From contig NZ_CP030827.1 of NCBI RefSeq assembly GCF_003597675.1, positions 62,001-126,000 on the forward strand: a stretch of DNA of 64,000 nucleotides, in the 5' to 3' direction. This stretch comes from Neorhizobium sp. NCHU2750 (GTDB lineage: Bacteria > Pseudomonadota > Alphaproteobacteria > Rhizobiales > Rhizobiaceae). A program made the translations under genes and the position numbers. Within the stretch, counting starts at the first letter, position 1, and each line of letters opens with the position of its first letter. The notes under the pieces are model-generated. The model ran no database searches, was not told where the DNA came from, and saw nothing but the letters and a program-made list of their open reading frames with translations. Shown here piece by piece: positions 27,720-37,267 of the stretch.

Positions 27720-29284
27720 GCGACATTGTCCTCGATTTCGGGGCCAAATGGAGAAGAAGGGATTGCTTCGGCGCTAAGCCTTATCTTGCCGGTACTCGTC
27801 TTCGGCAGCGCATCGCGGAATTCGACGCTTTTCGGTACCATGTAATCTTCGAGATGAGCCGTGCAGTGGCGCAATATCTCTTTCTCGGACAGCGTGACAC
27901 CCGGCTCCAGCGCCACATAAGCACGGATCAATTTCCCGAAGACCGGATCGTCGATGCCCGCCACCGCCGCCTCGCGAATGCCGGCAAGCGCATAAAGCAC
28001 CCGCTCGACTTCCTGCGGGCTCACTTTTTCGCCGCGCGTCTTGATGATGTCGTCGCGCCGGCTGACGAAATAGAGAAACCCCTCGTCATCGGCCTTGAAC
28101 AGGTCGCCCGTATGAAGCCGTCTGCCATCGGTCGCCATCGCCACCTTGGTTGTCGAGGCAAGCGCGTCGCCCCAATAGCCGGTCATCACATGCGGCCCTT
28201 CGACGATGAGTTCGCCGATCGCACCGGCTGGCGCTTCGTGGCCATCCTCGCCGATCACGAAAGCCCGCGTACCCGGAATGGCCCTGCCGACCGATAAGGG
28301 ACGACGGTCGACATCCTCCGCCGGCAGATAGGTGGCGCGAATGCATTCCGTCTGGCCATACATCAGCAAAAGCTTTGCATCCGGCAGGAGCATGCGCAAT
28401 CGCCCGCTGGTCGCAGGCGGCATGGCGGCAGCCGCACTGGTGATGTAGCGCAATGCAGGCAGGAAACCCGGCTCAAGGTCCTGCATGCCGGCAATCAGCG
28501 CGGCCATTGGTGGCACCAGCGGAAAGCCGGTCGCCTTCGCCTCGTGCAGCCGCTGCAGGGTTTTGCGCGGAAAGGCAAAGCTCTTCTCCAGCACCAAGGT
28601 GCCGCCCACCATCACCATGGTCAGGATCTGGGTGATCCCGTAGCCGAAGGAGATCGGCAGCACGCTCAGGACAATGTCGTCGGATGAATTCTGCAGATAT
28701 TCGACAATCGAGCCGCAGGCAAAGAGCAGGCTGGCATGGCTGTGCATCACGCCCTTCGGCGCCCCGGTGGAGCCCGATGTATGGATGAGCATTGCCAGCG
28801 CCTCGGGGCCGGCCGGCGGCCTCGCCGGCATGCCTCCGTCTTCAGCAATCATGGCGTCATAGGCCAGCCATTTGCCGGCCGCCTGCGCGGGTGCCGAACC
28901 AATCGAAATCGGCAGGGGTGCTGAAGCAGCACCCGCCAGGGCCGCATCCACCACCGGCGCAAGGCGTGCCTGCGCAACAATCGCAAATGGTTCGGTCGCG
29001 TCGATGATGCCGCGCAGCTTGTCCGGCTTCATCGTGGCCGAGAGCGGGCAGGGCACGGCCCCCGCCTTCCAGCTGGCAAAGAAGGCAACGACGGCCTCTG
29101 CACAATTATCGGAAAGGATCAGCAGCCGATCGCCCGCGCCAAGACCCCTCGCCACCAGTGCTGCGGCCAGGCGATCGGACAGGCCGTCGAGATCCGCATA
29201 GCTCAGCCAGGTCTCCCCGGCGATCAGCGCGATCTTCGATCCTTGACGGCCGGCGCTTTGACGAAGGTGATCCTCGATACGCAT
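27716..29284 (-). CDS. AMP-forming carboxylate ligase / adenylation protein
   Basis: A 522-residue adenylate-forming enzyme. The P-loop is HTSGSTGAPKGVMH (about 168-180), the adenylate site is LMYGQTECIRATY, the hinge is LHTGDLFKADDEGFLYFVSRRDD, and the catalytic-lysine end is KTSTGKIRLS. It belongs to the acyl-CoA synthetase/NRPS adenylation superfamily, nearest in feel to benzoate-CoA ligase or carrier-protein ligases. The carrier protein gene lies 19 bases upstream and the NadE-like gene overlaps downstream, so the likely acceptor is that carrier rather than CoA; this is inference. The substrate pocket cannot be read with confidence. Confidence 0.85.
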   Translation of the reverse strand: MRIEDHLRQSAGRQGSKIALIAGETWLSYADLDGLSDRLAAALVARGLGAGDRLLILSDNCAEAVVAFFASWKAGAVPCPLSATMKPDKLRGIIDATEPFAIVAQARLAPVVDAALAGAASAPLPISIGSAPAQAAGKWLAYDAMIAEDGGMPARPPAGPEALAMLIHTSGSTGAPKGVMHSHASLLFACGSIVEYLQNSSDDIVLSVLPISFGYGITQILTMVMVGGTLVLEKSFAFPRKTLQRLHEAKATGFPLVPPMAALIAGMQDLEPGFLPALRYITSAAAAMPPATSGRLRMLLPDAKLLLMYGQTECIRATYLPAEDVDRRPLSVGRAIPGTRAFVIGEDGHEAPAGAIGELIVEGPHVMTGYWGDALASTTKVAMATDGRRLHTGDLFKADDEGFLYFVSRRDDIIKTRGEKVSPQEVERVLYALAGIREAAVAGIDDPVFGKLIRAYVALEPGVTLSEKEILRHCTAHLEDYMVPKSVEFRDALPKTSTGKIRLSAEAIPSSPFGPEIEDNVA

Positions 29285-29303
29285 GGGCGCCGCCTCGCGC
29301 AGC

Positions 29304-29561
29304 TCAGGCTGCCGCCGGCAGCTTGGTCGCCAGATAGCGGGTCATGTTGTTGATGCTGTCGAGATTGTCGGGGATGATCTCGTCATCGGCGATCGAAATC
29401 CCGAATGTCTGTTCCAGAAAGGCGATCACCTCCAGAACACCGGTGGAATCGATCACACCGCTATCGAGCAGCGACTGGTCGTCGTCGAGTTCGGCGTCAG
29501 CGCGAAACAGAAAGTTTTCCGCAATGAATTCCCGCACGGGAGCGTTGAAACGGTCGATCAT
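29304..29561 (-). CDS. Dedicated acyl/peptidyl carrier protein
   Basis: An 85-residue carrier protein with a four-helix acidic core. The phosphopantetheine site is LLDSGVIDSTGVLEV, with Ser39 as the attachment point. The fatty-acid ACP signature is DSL(D/E)-type; here it is DST, as in specialised carriers. It is the first gene of a three-gene unit with the AMP ligase and NadE-like gene, and 187 bases separate it from the upstream dehydrogenase. The presence of a separate carrier beside an adenylating ligase resembles dltA/dltC-like and NRPS-like loading pairs. Confidence 0.9.
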   Translation of the reverse strand: MIDRFNAPVREFIAENFLFRADAELDDDQSLLDSGVIDSTGVLEVIAFLEQTFGISIADDEIIPDNLDSINNMTRYLATKLPAAA

Positions 29562-29748
29562 GAGCCAAGGCCTTCCCCAAAGAGCGGCCGGTCATGCGAA
29601 TTCAACTCATGAGAGTTCTGGACGCGGGGCCACGATTATCCATGTAATGAAACTGCCCGAAAGAGCTGAATCTTTCGCTAAATCTTGTTTTCCACTTCGG
29701 ATTATTCCCGAATATACGCAAACGGAAGAAAGGACATTGCCGCAGTCC

Positions 29749-30702
29749 TCATAGAACATTCGACGGCGTGCCCTTCTCGAAATTCTCGATATGCCCGATC
29801 ACCTGCGACCACAGGCCCTGCATCGCCTCGTCGCTTGCCCAGGCCACATGCGGCGTCAGGATCACGTTCGGTCGGCTGATGATTGAAAGCAGCGGATTGT
29901 CGGCCGCCGGCGGTTCTTTGGTCAGCACGTCGAAGCCTGCACCTGCAATCAGCCCCTCGTTTATGGCCGTGACCAGATCCGCCTCGTTCACCAGCCCGCC
30001 GCGTGCCGTATTGATGATCAGCGGATGCTTCTTCATCTTGCGGAATTCCGCAATCCCGATCAGGTCGCGCGTCTCGGGCTTCAGCGGCATGTGCAGCGTG
30101 ATGATATCTGCTGTCTCGAGCACGGTTTCGAACGGCGTATAGCCCTCGGCCACCTCACTTGCCCCCTTGCGGCCGGCAAACAGCACCGTCATGCCGAGCG
30201 CCTCGGCAATCCGCGCGACAGACTTGCCCAATGTGCCGCCACCGAGAATGCCGATCGTCGAGCCGGCAAGATCGCGGATCGGATGGTTGAAGAAGCAAAA
30301 TTGGTTGGCCCGCTGCCATTCGCCGCCGATCACGTCCTCGCGAAAACCTATGATCGAGCGGCGCAGGGCAAAGATCAGCGCAAATGTGTGTTCCGGCACG
30401 GTGTTGACCGCATAGCCGCGGACATTCGACACGACGATGCCGCGCGCCTTGGCCGATGCGAGATCGATGACGTCGTAACCCGTCGCCGCCACCGTGATCA
30501 TCTTCAGCTTCGCAGCGCCGGCAATCGAAGCGTCCCTGACCGGCGCCTTGTTGGTGATGACGATATCGGCATCGTGAATACGCTCGGCCACGTCGATTTC
30601 CGCCGTCTTGCCATACTCGACCCATTCATGGGGAAAGTCCGGCCGGGTAATCGTCACAGCCGGACCGATCGTATCGCGATCGAGAAAAACAATCTTCGTC
30701 AT
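29749..30702 (-). CDS. D-2-hydroxyacid dehydrogenase
   Basis: A 317-residue NAD(P)-dependent enzyme of the 2-hydroxyacid dehydrogenase fold (phosphoglycerate dehydrogenase/glycerate dehydrogenase relatives). The Rossmann loop is TIGILGGGTLGKSVAR (about 148-163). Catalytic residues are the Arg in INTARGGLVNEADLV, the Glu 30 residues later and the His in LTPHVAWASDEAM. It should reduce a 2-ketoacid such as hydroxypyruvate or glyoxylate, or oxidise a D-hydroxyacid. The start MTKIVF at 30702 is chosen for GGGAGG. It reads toward the carrier-protein operon and is divergent from the FAD oxidase gene. Confidence 0.9.
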   Translation of the reverse strand: MTKIVFLDRDTIGPAVTITRPDFPHEWVEYGKTAEIDVAERIHDADIVITNKAPVRDASIAGAAKLKMITVAATGYDVIDLASAKARGIVVSNVRGYAVNTVPEHTFALIFALRRSIIGFREDVIGGEWQRANQFCFFNHPIRDLAGSTIGILGGGTLGKSVARIAEALGMTVLFAGRKGASEVAEGYTPFETVLETADIITLHMPLKPETRDLIGIAEFRKMKKHPLIINTARGGLVNEADLVTAINEGLIAGAGFDVLTKEPPAADNPLLSIISRPNVILTPHVAWASDEAMQGLWSQVIGHIENFEKGTPSNVL

Positions 30703-30840
30703 TTCAACCTCCCCAAAATTAGTTCCGGCTTGCTTTCGCTGCACGCCTGCCTGAGGAATACAGTCCTACATCATTCGGATCGTGGCGAAAGCCAAAGAAC
30801 GCGCCGGAGAGTTCGCCAAACGGAGCGCAAGGGGAGTTGC

Positions 30841-31953
30841 ATGGGGGAAATTCTCGAGCTCGACTGTGTCGTGATCGGTGGCGGTGTGGTCGGCCTGGCG
30901 ATTGCCCGCCGGTTGGCGATCGCCGGCAGGGAGGTTGTCGTTCTCGAAAGCGAGCCGCTGACCGGCAGCATCACCTCCTCGCGCAACAGCGAGGTGATCC
31001 ATGCCGGCCTCTATTACGCTGCCGGAAGCCGCAAGGCCGAGCTTTGCGTCAAGGGCAGGCAGGCGCTCTATGCCTATTGCCGCGAACGCCATGTGCCCCA
31101 TCGCCAATGCGGCAAGCTGGTCGTCGCCTCCAATGAGGACGAAGTCACCTATCTTGAAAAACTGTTGAAACAGGCCGCCGCCAACGGCGTCGATGACTGC
31201 TACCTGATCGATGCAGCAGCGCTCCACGCCCTTGAACCCGAGATCCACGGCCACGCCGCGCTAGTCTCACCTTCCACCGGCATCATCGACAGCCACGGTC
31301 TGATGGATGCCTATATCACCGATATCGAGGCCCATGGCGGCTCGGTCGTCGTCAATTCCCCGGTCCTGTCCGGCGAATTGACGAAAGAAGGGGCGCTTCT
31401 TTCGGTCGGCGGTGCCGATCCTTTCGAGGCGACGGCGCGGCTGGTGGTCAATTCCGCCGGGCTCGAAGCTTGGGCGGTCTCGCAGAACATGCGCGGGCTC
31501 GATCCGGCGACCATTCCCACCCGCGCCTATGCCAAGGGCAATTATTTCACCCTTGCCGGCAAGGCGCCGGCCAGCCGGTTGATCTATCCGGTGCCGGAGC
31601 CGGGCGGTCTCGGCACCCACCTGACGCTCGATCTCGGCGGTCAGGCCCGCTTCGGCCCGGATGTCGAATGGGTCGATGCACCGAATTACGATGTCGATCC
31701 CGCCCGTTCGGAAAAATTCTATGCCGCAATCCGCAAGTACTGGCCGCATCTGAAGGACGGTGCCCTGCAGCCCGCCTATGCCGGTGTGCGGCCGAAAACG
31801 GTCGGGCGGGAAGGCGGCGGTGGCGGCGATTTCGTCATCCAGGGGCCGCAGGCGACGGGCCATCCCGCTTATGTGGCTCTCTACGGCATCGAGTCTCCAG
31901 GCCTGACCTCGTCCATGGCAATTGCCGACGAAGTCTGGCAACTGACCGCATAA
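30841..31953 (+). CDS. FAD-dependent oxidoreductase, L-2-hydroxyglutarate oxidase-like
   Basis: A 370-residue DAO-fold flavoenzyme. The FAD Rossmann motif is DCVVIGGGVVGLAIARRLA (about residues 8-26), followed by EVVVLESEP, SSRNSEVIHAGLYY and the CVKGRQALYAYC segment typical of the L-2-hydroxyglutarate dehydrogenase/oxidase (LhgO) group. It likely oxidises a 2-hydroxyacid and hands electrons to oxygen or quinone. The ATG at 30841 is preceded by AAGGGGAG. It is divergent from the D-2-hydroxyacid dehydrogenase, so the pair may share substrates of opposite configuration, which is inference. Confidence 0.87.
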   Translation: MGEILELDCVVIGGGVVGLAIARRLAIAGREVVVLESEPLTGSITSSRNSEVIHAGLYYAAGSRKAELCVKGRQALYAYCRERHVPHRQCGKLVVASNEDEVTYLEKLLKQAAANGVDDCYLIDAAALHALEPEIHGHAALVSPSTGIIDSHGLMDAYITDIEAHGGSVVVNSPVLSGELTKEGALLSVGGADPFEATARLVVNSAGLEAWAVSQNMRGLDPATIPTRAYAKGNYFTLAGKAPASRLIYPVPEPGGLGTHLTLDLGGQARFGPDVEWVDAPNYDVDPARSEKFYAAIRKYWPHLKDGALQPAYAGVRPKTVGREGGGGGDFVIQGPQATGHPAYVALYGIESPGLTSSMAIADEVWQLTA

Positions 31954-32081
31954 TAGGTCATCAGCGGCTAGACGCCGTGCGAACATGCCCCGGTCTTGCG
32001 ATGATGATCGGCATTTATCTGCACGAGTCGGCATCAGAAATGCATCACGCGCATTGTTTTATATATTGTGGGAAAGGAAAA

Positions 32082-32157
32082 TGGTGCCGCTTACGTGACT
32101 CGAACACGTGACCCCATCATTACGAATGATGTGCTCTACCGACTGAGCTAAAGCGGC
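32082..32157 (-). tRNA. tRNA-Thr (anticodon CGT)
   Basis: A 76-base cloverleaf on the minus strand with encoded CCA. The acceptor stem is GCCGCTT / AAGCGGC, the anticodon stem is CATCA / TGATG, and the loop TTCGTAA gives CGT, a Thr isoacceptor. The D- and T-arms are complete. It occupies an otherwise gene-free stretch of about 320 bases. Confidence 0.96.
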
Positions 32158-32272
32158 ATCAGCGAACCGGTCGGCTCGCTACGGTGAGGCGCTGATACAG
32201 GCATCGGATCAGAATTTCAAGCCGGGATTTTCTTTCCGCTTTGGTTTTCCCGCTCAACGCATCGGTCCACGT

Positions 32273-33229
32273 TCAAAGGGCGAGCCTCTGGCGCGCCATG
32301 CGGTATTCACTTTCTAATCGGTCGACGAGCGCCGTAACCGGCTCGATGGCCTTGACTGCTCCCACCCCCTGGCCGGCGCCCCAGATCTCCTTCCAGGCCT
32401 TCGCCCCGGTCGTCGCCTTGTCGAAATCCATCTTCGACGGGTCGGCGATGGGCAGCGCGTCCGGATCAAGGCCCATCGCTGTGATCGAGCCTCTCAGATA
32501 GTTGCCGCGGATGCCGGTAAAATAGTTGGAATAGACGATGTCGGCGGCATTGGAGGCGACGATCATCTCCTTGTAGCCGTCGGATGCGCGTGCCTCCGTG
32601 GTCGCGATGAAGGGGGAACCGATATAGGCCATGTCTGCCCCCATCGCCTGTGCCGCCAGAATGCCTCCACCGGTGGCGATTGCGCCGGCAAGCAGGAGCG
32701 GCCCGTCGAACCATTGACGGATTTCCTGTACCAGCGCGAAGGGGGAGAGCGTGCCCGCATGCCCGCCGGCGCCGGCCGCCACCGCAATCAGGCCGTCGGC
32801 ACCCTTGCGGATCGCCGAATTGGCATGCCGGTTGTTGATCACGTCATGCAGCACGATGCCGCCATAGGAATGGATCGCGGCATTCACTTCCGGCACGGCG
32901 CCGAGCGACGAGATCACGATCGGCACCTTGTATTTCACGCACATCATCAGGTCGTGTTCCAGCCGCTTGTTCGACATGTGGACGATCTGGTTGACGGCGA
33001 AAGGTGCTGAGGGACGGTCCGGATGCGCGGCGTCATGGGCGGAAAGCTCTTCGGTGATCTGCGCCAGCCATTCGTCCAGTTGGCTCTCCGGCCGGGCATT
33101 CAGGGCTGGAAAAGACCCGATGATTCCAGCCTTGCATTGCGCCAGCGTCAATTCCGGATGCGAGATGATGAAGAGCGGCGACGCCACGACCGGCAGGCGC
33201 AGCCTGTCCTTAAGGACCGCTGGAAGCAT
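32273..33229 (-). CDS. Nitronate monooxygenase family flavoprotein
   Basis: A 318-residue TIM-barrel FMN enzyme of the 2-nitropropane dioxygenase/nitronate monooxygenase family, which oxidises toxic alkyl nitronates. Visible are VVASPLFIISHPELTLAQCKAGIIGSFPAL at the N-terminus, the AAGAGGHAG phosphate/catalytic-His segment (about 175) and GGGILAAQAMGADMAYIGSPF (FMN-binding loop). Some members are annotated as enoyl-reductase-like, so substrate is not certain. The start at 33229 is chosen for GGGAGG eight bases before the ATG. Confidence 0.88.
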   Translation of the reverse strand: MLPAVLKDRLRLPVVASPLFIISHPELTLAQCKAGIIGSFPALNARPESQLDEWLAQITEELSAHDAAHPDRPSAPFAVNQIVHMSNKRLEHDLMMCVKYKVPIVISSLGAVPEVNAAIHSYGGIVLHDVINNRHANSAIRKGADGLIAVAAGAGGHAGTLSPFALVQEIRQWFDGPLLLAGAIATGGGILAAQAMGADMAYIGSPFIATTEARASDGYKEMIVASNAADIVYSNYFTGIRGNYLRGSITAMGLDPDALPIADPSKMDFDKATTGAKAWKEIWGAGQGVGAVKAIEPVTALVDRLESEYRMARQRLAL

Positions 33230-33518
33230 GTAGGAAACCTCCCGAATTACCTTTACGTAAGATGGTGTATCAGATGAATTTGCCGGGGGGAAGTCATCGG
33301 TCTTTCGCCGAAAAGAACCGCCTGTCATGGATTTGCCACCATGTTCCGGCCGTTTGGCGCCTGCGAAAGCGGTGCAGCAACGCATATTGGAAGCCATCGA
33401 TAGGGGACGAGGCCTGACGCCTTCTTGCAGTTCGGCGGCGGAGACGTTACCGAGAAGTTAAGACGCGGGGTGCTCGATAGGTGCGCGCCGAAAGTGAAAT
33501 GAACCGGAAGGACCGGCA

Positions 33519-34781
33519 GTGAGCGGCCTGGAAACAGCCATACGTAATGCGTTGGATCGTGCCGAACGAGGTGATGGTCAAGTTCGCGCCCGTATCTATC
33601 AGTCGGCGCGACAGGCGCTGGATGCCGGCCTGCGCAAGCAGGGCGTGACCGACAATCTCGTCATCCTGCAGCAGCGCAAGCGCCTGGAAGAGAAGATCCG
33701 TGAGATCGAGGACGAGGAAATCGATCGCATGGCGCGCGTGGCGGAACCGGCGCGAAGCGAGCAACAGATCGATCCTTTCCTGCTCGATCCGGTGATGCGC
33801 AGCGATAGCCCAGCAGCCTCCGGCAGAAGCGAGCAGCCACCGGAAATAGAAATGCCGGCCGCCGCGCCGCGCGCGGCCGTTTCTCCTTCCTCTGCCGGGT
33901 CATCTGCGATCGGTGGTGTCACCCGTTCCACCTCCGTGGAGGCTGATCGTGGTGCAGGTCCATCCGTCATGCCGGACGAAGTGCCCGCTGCCTATCGGGA
34001 TGCGCCGGTCTCGACACCGCTTCCCGAAGTCCCGCAAGCCGACATGCCGTCCGGCAAGGCCGGTCGCAAGGCGGAGAAGAAGAAAAAGGCCAAGGCTGCC
34101 GCCGAAGCGCCGGCAAGGCGCAGCAGAAGAGGCCGCCGCAAGCGCAGCCTTCTCTCCCGTCTGATCACCTGGATCATCACCCTGGCGGTTGTCGCCGTCG
34201 GTTGCTACATCTTCTATCAGTCCGGCATGGTCCAGTCGGTCATCGATGACGCAACGCGCAGCGCAAGCCGCCTCGCCGGCGTGCAGGCTTCGGGACAGGG
34301 GCCATCGGCGCTGTCGTCCCGCGGCGGATTTACGGACGAGTGGGCCGATATTTTCGAGCCGAAGGACACGTCAGCCTTCAAGGCCGAAGCCCAGGCGCAG
34401 GCTGAGATCGGCACGGGTTCCGAAGGTCCGGCGCTCAAGATCACCTCGTCAAGCCCGAACGAGGCCGGCGACGTGGCGATTACTGTGCCAGTCGACGTAC
34501 TGCGCCAGCTTGCCGGCAAGAGCGCGACATTTGCCATCACCATTCAGTCGGCCGGCAACCAACTTTCGCAGTTTGCTGTAAGCTGCGATTTCGGCAGCCT
34601 GGGTTCCTGCTCGCGGCATAGGTTTACCGCCACGCAGGAAAGGCAGGACGCCTTGCTCAAGGTGGATTTCAGCGGCACGGCTGCACCGAACGCGCCCGGC
34701 CGCCTGCTGATCAACACCGGCATGGGCGGCACCGGCAATTCGGTCTTCATCTATTCGATCCGGGCATTGCCCGGCGAATAA
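33519..34781 (+). CDS. Single-pass membrane protein of unknown function
   Basis: I do not recognise a named family. The 420-residue protein has four parts: an N-terminal helical, charged segment (about 1-75) that looks coiled-coil; a Pro/Ala/Ser-rich, acidic linker (about 75-180); a Lys/Arg-rich patch (KAEKKKKAKAAAEAPARRSRRGRRKRS); and one transmembrane helix at about 212-233. The C-terminal part (about 250-420) is likely periplasmic and begins with a DEWADIFEP segment. Cysteines at DFGSLGSC could form a disulphide. It starts at a GTG with GGAAGGA before it. The layout fits an envelope protein; no partner is implied by neighbours. Confidence 0.7.
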   Translation: MSGLETAIRNALDRAERGDGQVRARIYQSARQALDAGLRKQGVTDNLVILQQRKRLEEKIREIEDEEIDRMARVAEPARSEQQIDPFLLDPVMRSDSPAASGRSEQPPEIEMPAAAPRAAVSPSSAGSSAIGGVTRSTSVEADRGAGPSVMPDEVPAAYRDAPVSTPLPEVPQADMPSGKAGRKAEKKKKAKAAAEAPARRSRRGRRKRSLLSRLITWIITLAVVAVGCYIFYQSGMVQSVIDDATRSASRLAGVQASGQGPSALSSRGGFTDEWADIFEPKDTSAFKAEAQAQAEIGTGSEGPALKITSSSPNEAGDVAITVPVDVLRQLAGKSATFAITIQSAGNQLSQFAVSCDFGSLGSCSRHRFTATQERQDALLKVDFSGTAAPNAPGRLLINTGMGGTGNSVFIYSIRALPGE

Positions 34782-34874
34782 GATCAGCCCTGCCGCACCT
34801 GTGCCTCAATTAGAATTGGAACGGGGACCTTGTGGCGCATCGTGACATGCGCCACATGCCGTTCTTGCCGTCGA

Positions 34875-35753
34875 TTACTTGGCGAACTTGTGGCCGAAGC
34901 CGAGGATCTTGTCGTCGATCTCGCCGATAGCCTCCTTGTCCTTGCCCTCATAGTCGAGCGACAGAAGGATGTGGCGGATCGCGTTGAGCCGCGAGCGGCG
35001 CTTGTCATTGGCAAGCAGGACTGCCCAGGGCGCGTCCTTAGTATGGGTTTCCTCCAGCATCCGGTTGCGCTTCTCCGTGTACTGGTCCCATTTCGTCAGG
35101 GCGGCGATGTCCATCGGGGAGAGCTTCCAGATCTTCAGCGGGTCGTGGCGCCGGTCGTGGAAGCGCTTCAGCTGCATTTCCTGGCCGATATCGAGCCAGA
35201 ACTTGAAGAAATGGATACCGTCTTCGACGAGCAGCTTTTCGAACTTCGGCGTCACTTTCATGAAGCTGTCATATTGGGCCGGCGTGCAGAACCCCATCAC
35301 CGGCTCCACGACCGCGCGGTTATACCAGGACCGGTCATAGAGAACGATTTCGCCCTTGGTCGGAAAATGATCTGCATAGCGCTGATAATACCACTGGCCT
35401 GCCTCTGTCTCGGTCGGCTTGGTCAGCGCCACCACGCGTGCGGTACGCGGGTTGAGATAGGACCGGATGGAAAAGATCGTTCCGCCCTTGCCGGCGGCAT
35501 CCCGCCCTTCGAACAGCGCCATCAGTCGCTTGCCCGTCGCCTGCAGCCAGAACTGCATCTTGACGAGCTCGATCTGCAGCTTCTCCAGCTGTTTCTCGTA
35601 TTTGTCGCGGTTCAGCTTGTCTTCATAGGGATAGCCGCCCGAAGCCAGCGCATTGTCCTCCACCCAGTCCGGCAGGGTCGGATTGTCGATGTCGAACTGG
35701 CGCTTCTTACCCCCGATCTTCAGATCGACCGTCCTGCTTTCGCCTGTTGACAT
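34875..35753 (-). CDS. ppk2: Polyphosphate kinase 2
   Basis: A 292-residue P-loop kinase of the PPK2 family, which uses polyphosphate to phosphorylate nucleotides (or the reverse). Walker A is [13 protein letters not shown] (about residues 79-91), Walker B is in [19 protein letters not shown], and the lid module follows with [20 protein letters not shown]. The start MSTGES at 35753 has GGAG seven bases upstream. It stands head to head with phoR and next to the phosphate regulon, so a role in phosphate storage is likely. Confidence 0.93.
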   Translation of the reverse strand: MSTGESRTVDLKIGGKKRQFDIDNPTLPDWVEDNALASGGYPYEDKLNRDKYEKQLEKLQIELVKMQFWLQATGKRLMALFEGRDAAGKGGTIFSIRSYLNPRTARVVALTKPTETEAGQWYYQRYADHFPTKGEIVLYDRSWYNRAVVEPVMGFCTPAQYDSFMKVTPKFEKLLVEDGIHFFKFWLDIGQEMQLKRFHDRRHDPLKIWKLSPMDIAALTKWDQYTEKRNRMLEETHTKDAPWAVLLANDKRRSRLNAIRHILLSLDYEGKDKEAIGEIDDKILGFGHKFAK

Positions 35754-35945
35754 GCATGCTCTCCTCTTGGCCTGTGATCTCTGCAACGATATCGCAATCG
35801 GCGTCGCCGCCACGCTATCCGAAGGTGGCACTGCGGGATAGGTTTTCCAGAGGGCTTGATGCACAAGTGTCATGGAAAGCTTATATCACCACATGTTTAT
35901 CGGGAGGGCACCGGCGTTTTCGGCCGGGCCTCAGTTGAGGGTCTC

Positions 35946-37205
35946 ATGGCGTCGAGTGCAGAGCAGGCAGGTCGGGGTGTCGTCGCGGCAGTGGCGCGTG
36001 AATGGCTTCTTCTTTTACTGCTGACGCTCGTTGCAATCCTCGCCGCCGTTGCCGGAATTCTCTGGTTTGCGGTCCTGCCGGCATGGCTGGTGCTGGTGGT
36101 TGCCGTATTGTCCAGACGTCCGGTGGTGGAAACCGTCGAAATACAAAGGCAGTCTATCGACGATGACACGCCTGCCGATCCGCTGCCGCCCATTGCTGCC
36201 ACGCTGTCGGCTCTCGACATGCCTGTCCTCGTTCTCGACGCCGAGGCGGTGGTTCTCTGGGAAAACAAGGCGGCGGAAAAGGCGCTCGGCCTTTTGCCCA
36301 TAGGCTCGCATCTGTCCGCCCGGCTTCGTTCGCCGGGGATCCTCGATATGGTCAACGAGACGATCGCTACCGGCGAGCCCAACCAGATCGAATATTCCGA
36401 GCGGCTTCCTTCCGAGCGCGTCTTCCTCCTGCGCGTGTCTCTGATCGTGCCGGCCTCGGATGACGAGGCGCGCGCCGGCGAGCTTTTCCTGTTGTCCTTC
36501 CGCGATATTTCCGAACTGCGCCGCCTCGATCGTATGCGGTCGGATTTCGTCGCCAATGCCAGCCATGAGCTGCGCACGCCGCTGGCCTCGCTGCGCGGCT
36601 TCATTGAGACGTTGCAGGGCCCGGCAAAGTCCGATCTGGCCGCCCATGAGCGCTTTCTGGCGATCATGTTCGATCAGGCGACCCGCATGAGCCGTCTGGT
36701 CGATGACCTTCTCTCCCTGTCCCGCCTTGAGTTGAAGTCGCATATCGCACCTGACCAGACCATCGACCTGAGGCCCGTCATCGGCCATGTCCGCGACGCC
36801 TTGTTGCCGCTTGCTGAGGATCTGGGCGTCGAGATCCGGCTCCATATGCCGGATGAAAAGGTGGAGGTTCTGGGTGATCGCGACGAACTGGTCGAGGTTT
36901 TTGAGAACCTCATCGAGAACGCCTGCAAATATGGCCAGGAAGGCAAGGTGGTGGACGTCTTCCTGCGCAATGCCCCGTCGCAGCCGGTCGAAGTCAGTGT
37001 TGTCGACCGTGGTCCGGGCATTCCCGCCGAGCATGTGCCGCGGCTCACTGAGCGCTTTTATCGCGTCAGCGTCGCCGACAGTCGGTCCAAGAAGGGGACC
37101 GGATTAGGCCTTGCCATCGTCAAGCATATCCTCACCCGCCACCGCGCCCGCCTGGTGGTGAAGTCCGAGATCGGCGAGGGGACGGATTTTACCGTCAGAT
37201 TTTGA
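35946..37205 (+). CDS. phoR: Phosphate regulon sensor kinase PhoR
   Basis: A 419-residue membrane histidine kinase that phosphorylates PhoB when phosphate is scarce. Two N-terminal membrane segments lie at about 20-55, a PAS domain at about 80-190, and the phosphoacceptor segment is NASHELRTPLASLRGF with His207. N, G1 and G2 boxes follow: ENLIENACKYG, VVDRGPGIP and KKGTGLGL. The start at 35946 (MASSAEQ) is chosen for a GAGGG site. It begins the block phoR, pstSCAB, phoU, phoB on one strand. Confidence 0.95.
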   Translation: MASSAEQAGRGVVAAVAREWLLLLLLTLVAILAAVAGILWFAVLPAWLVLVVAVLSRRPVVETVEIQRQSIDDDTPADPLPPIAATLSALDMPVLVLDAEAVVLWENKAAEKALGLLPIGSHLSARLRSPGILDMVNETIATGEPNQIEYSERLPSERVFLLRVSLIVPASDDEARAGELFLLSFRDISELRRLDRMRSDFVANASHELRTPLASLRGFIETLQGPAKSDLAAHERFLAIMFDQATRMSRLVDDLLSLSRLELKSHIAPDQTIDLRPVIGHVRDALLPLAEDLGVEIRLHMPDEKVEVLGDRDELVEVFENLIENACKYGQEGKVVDVFLRNAPSQPVEVSVVDRGPGIPAEHVPRLTERFYRVSVADSRSKKGTGLGLAIVKHILTRHRARLVVKSEIGEGTDFTVRF

Positions 37206-37267
37206 CATAAAAAGCCAGTATTGCAATGCTGTGCAATGGGTTTGTCTATAAGTATCAGATAGATAAT

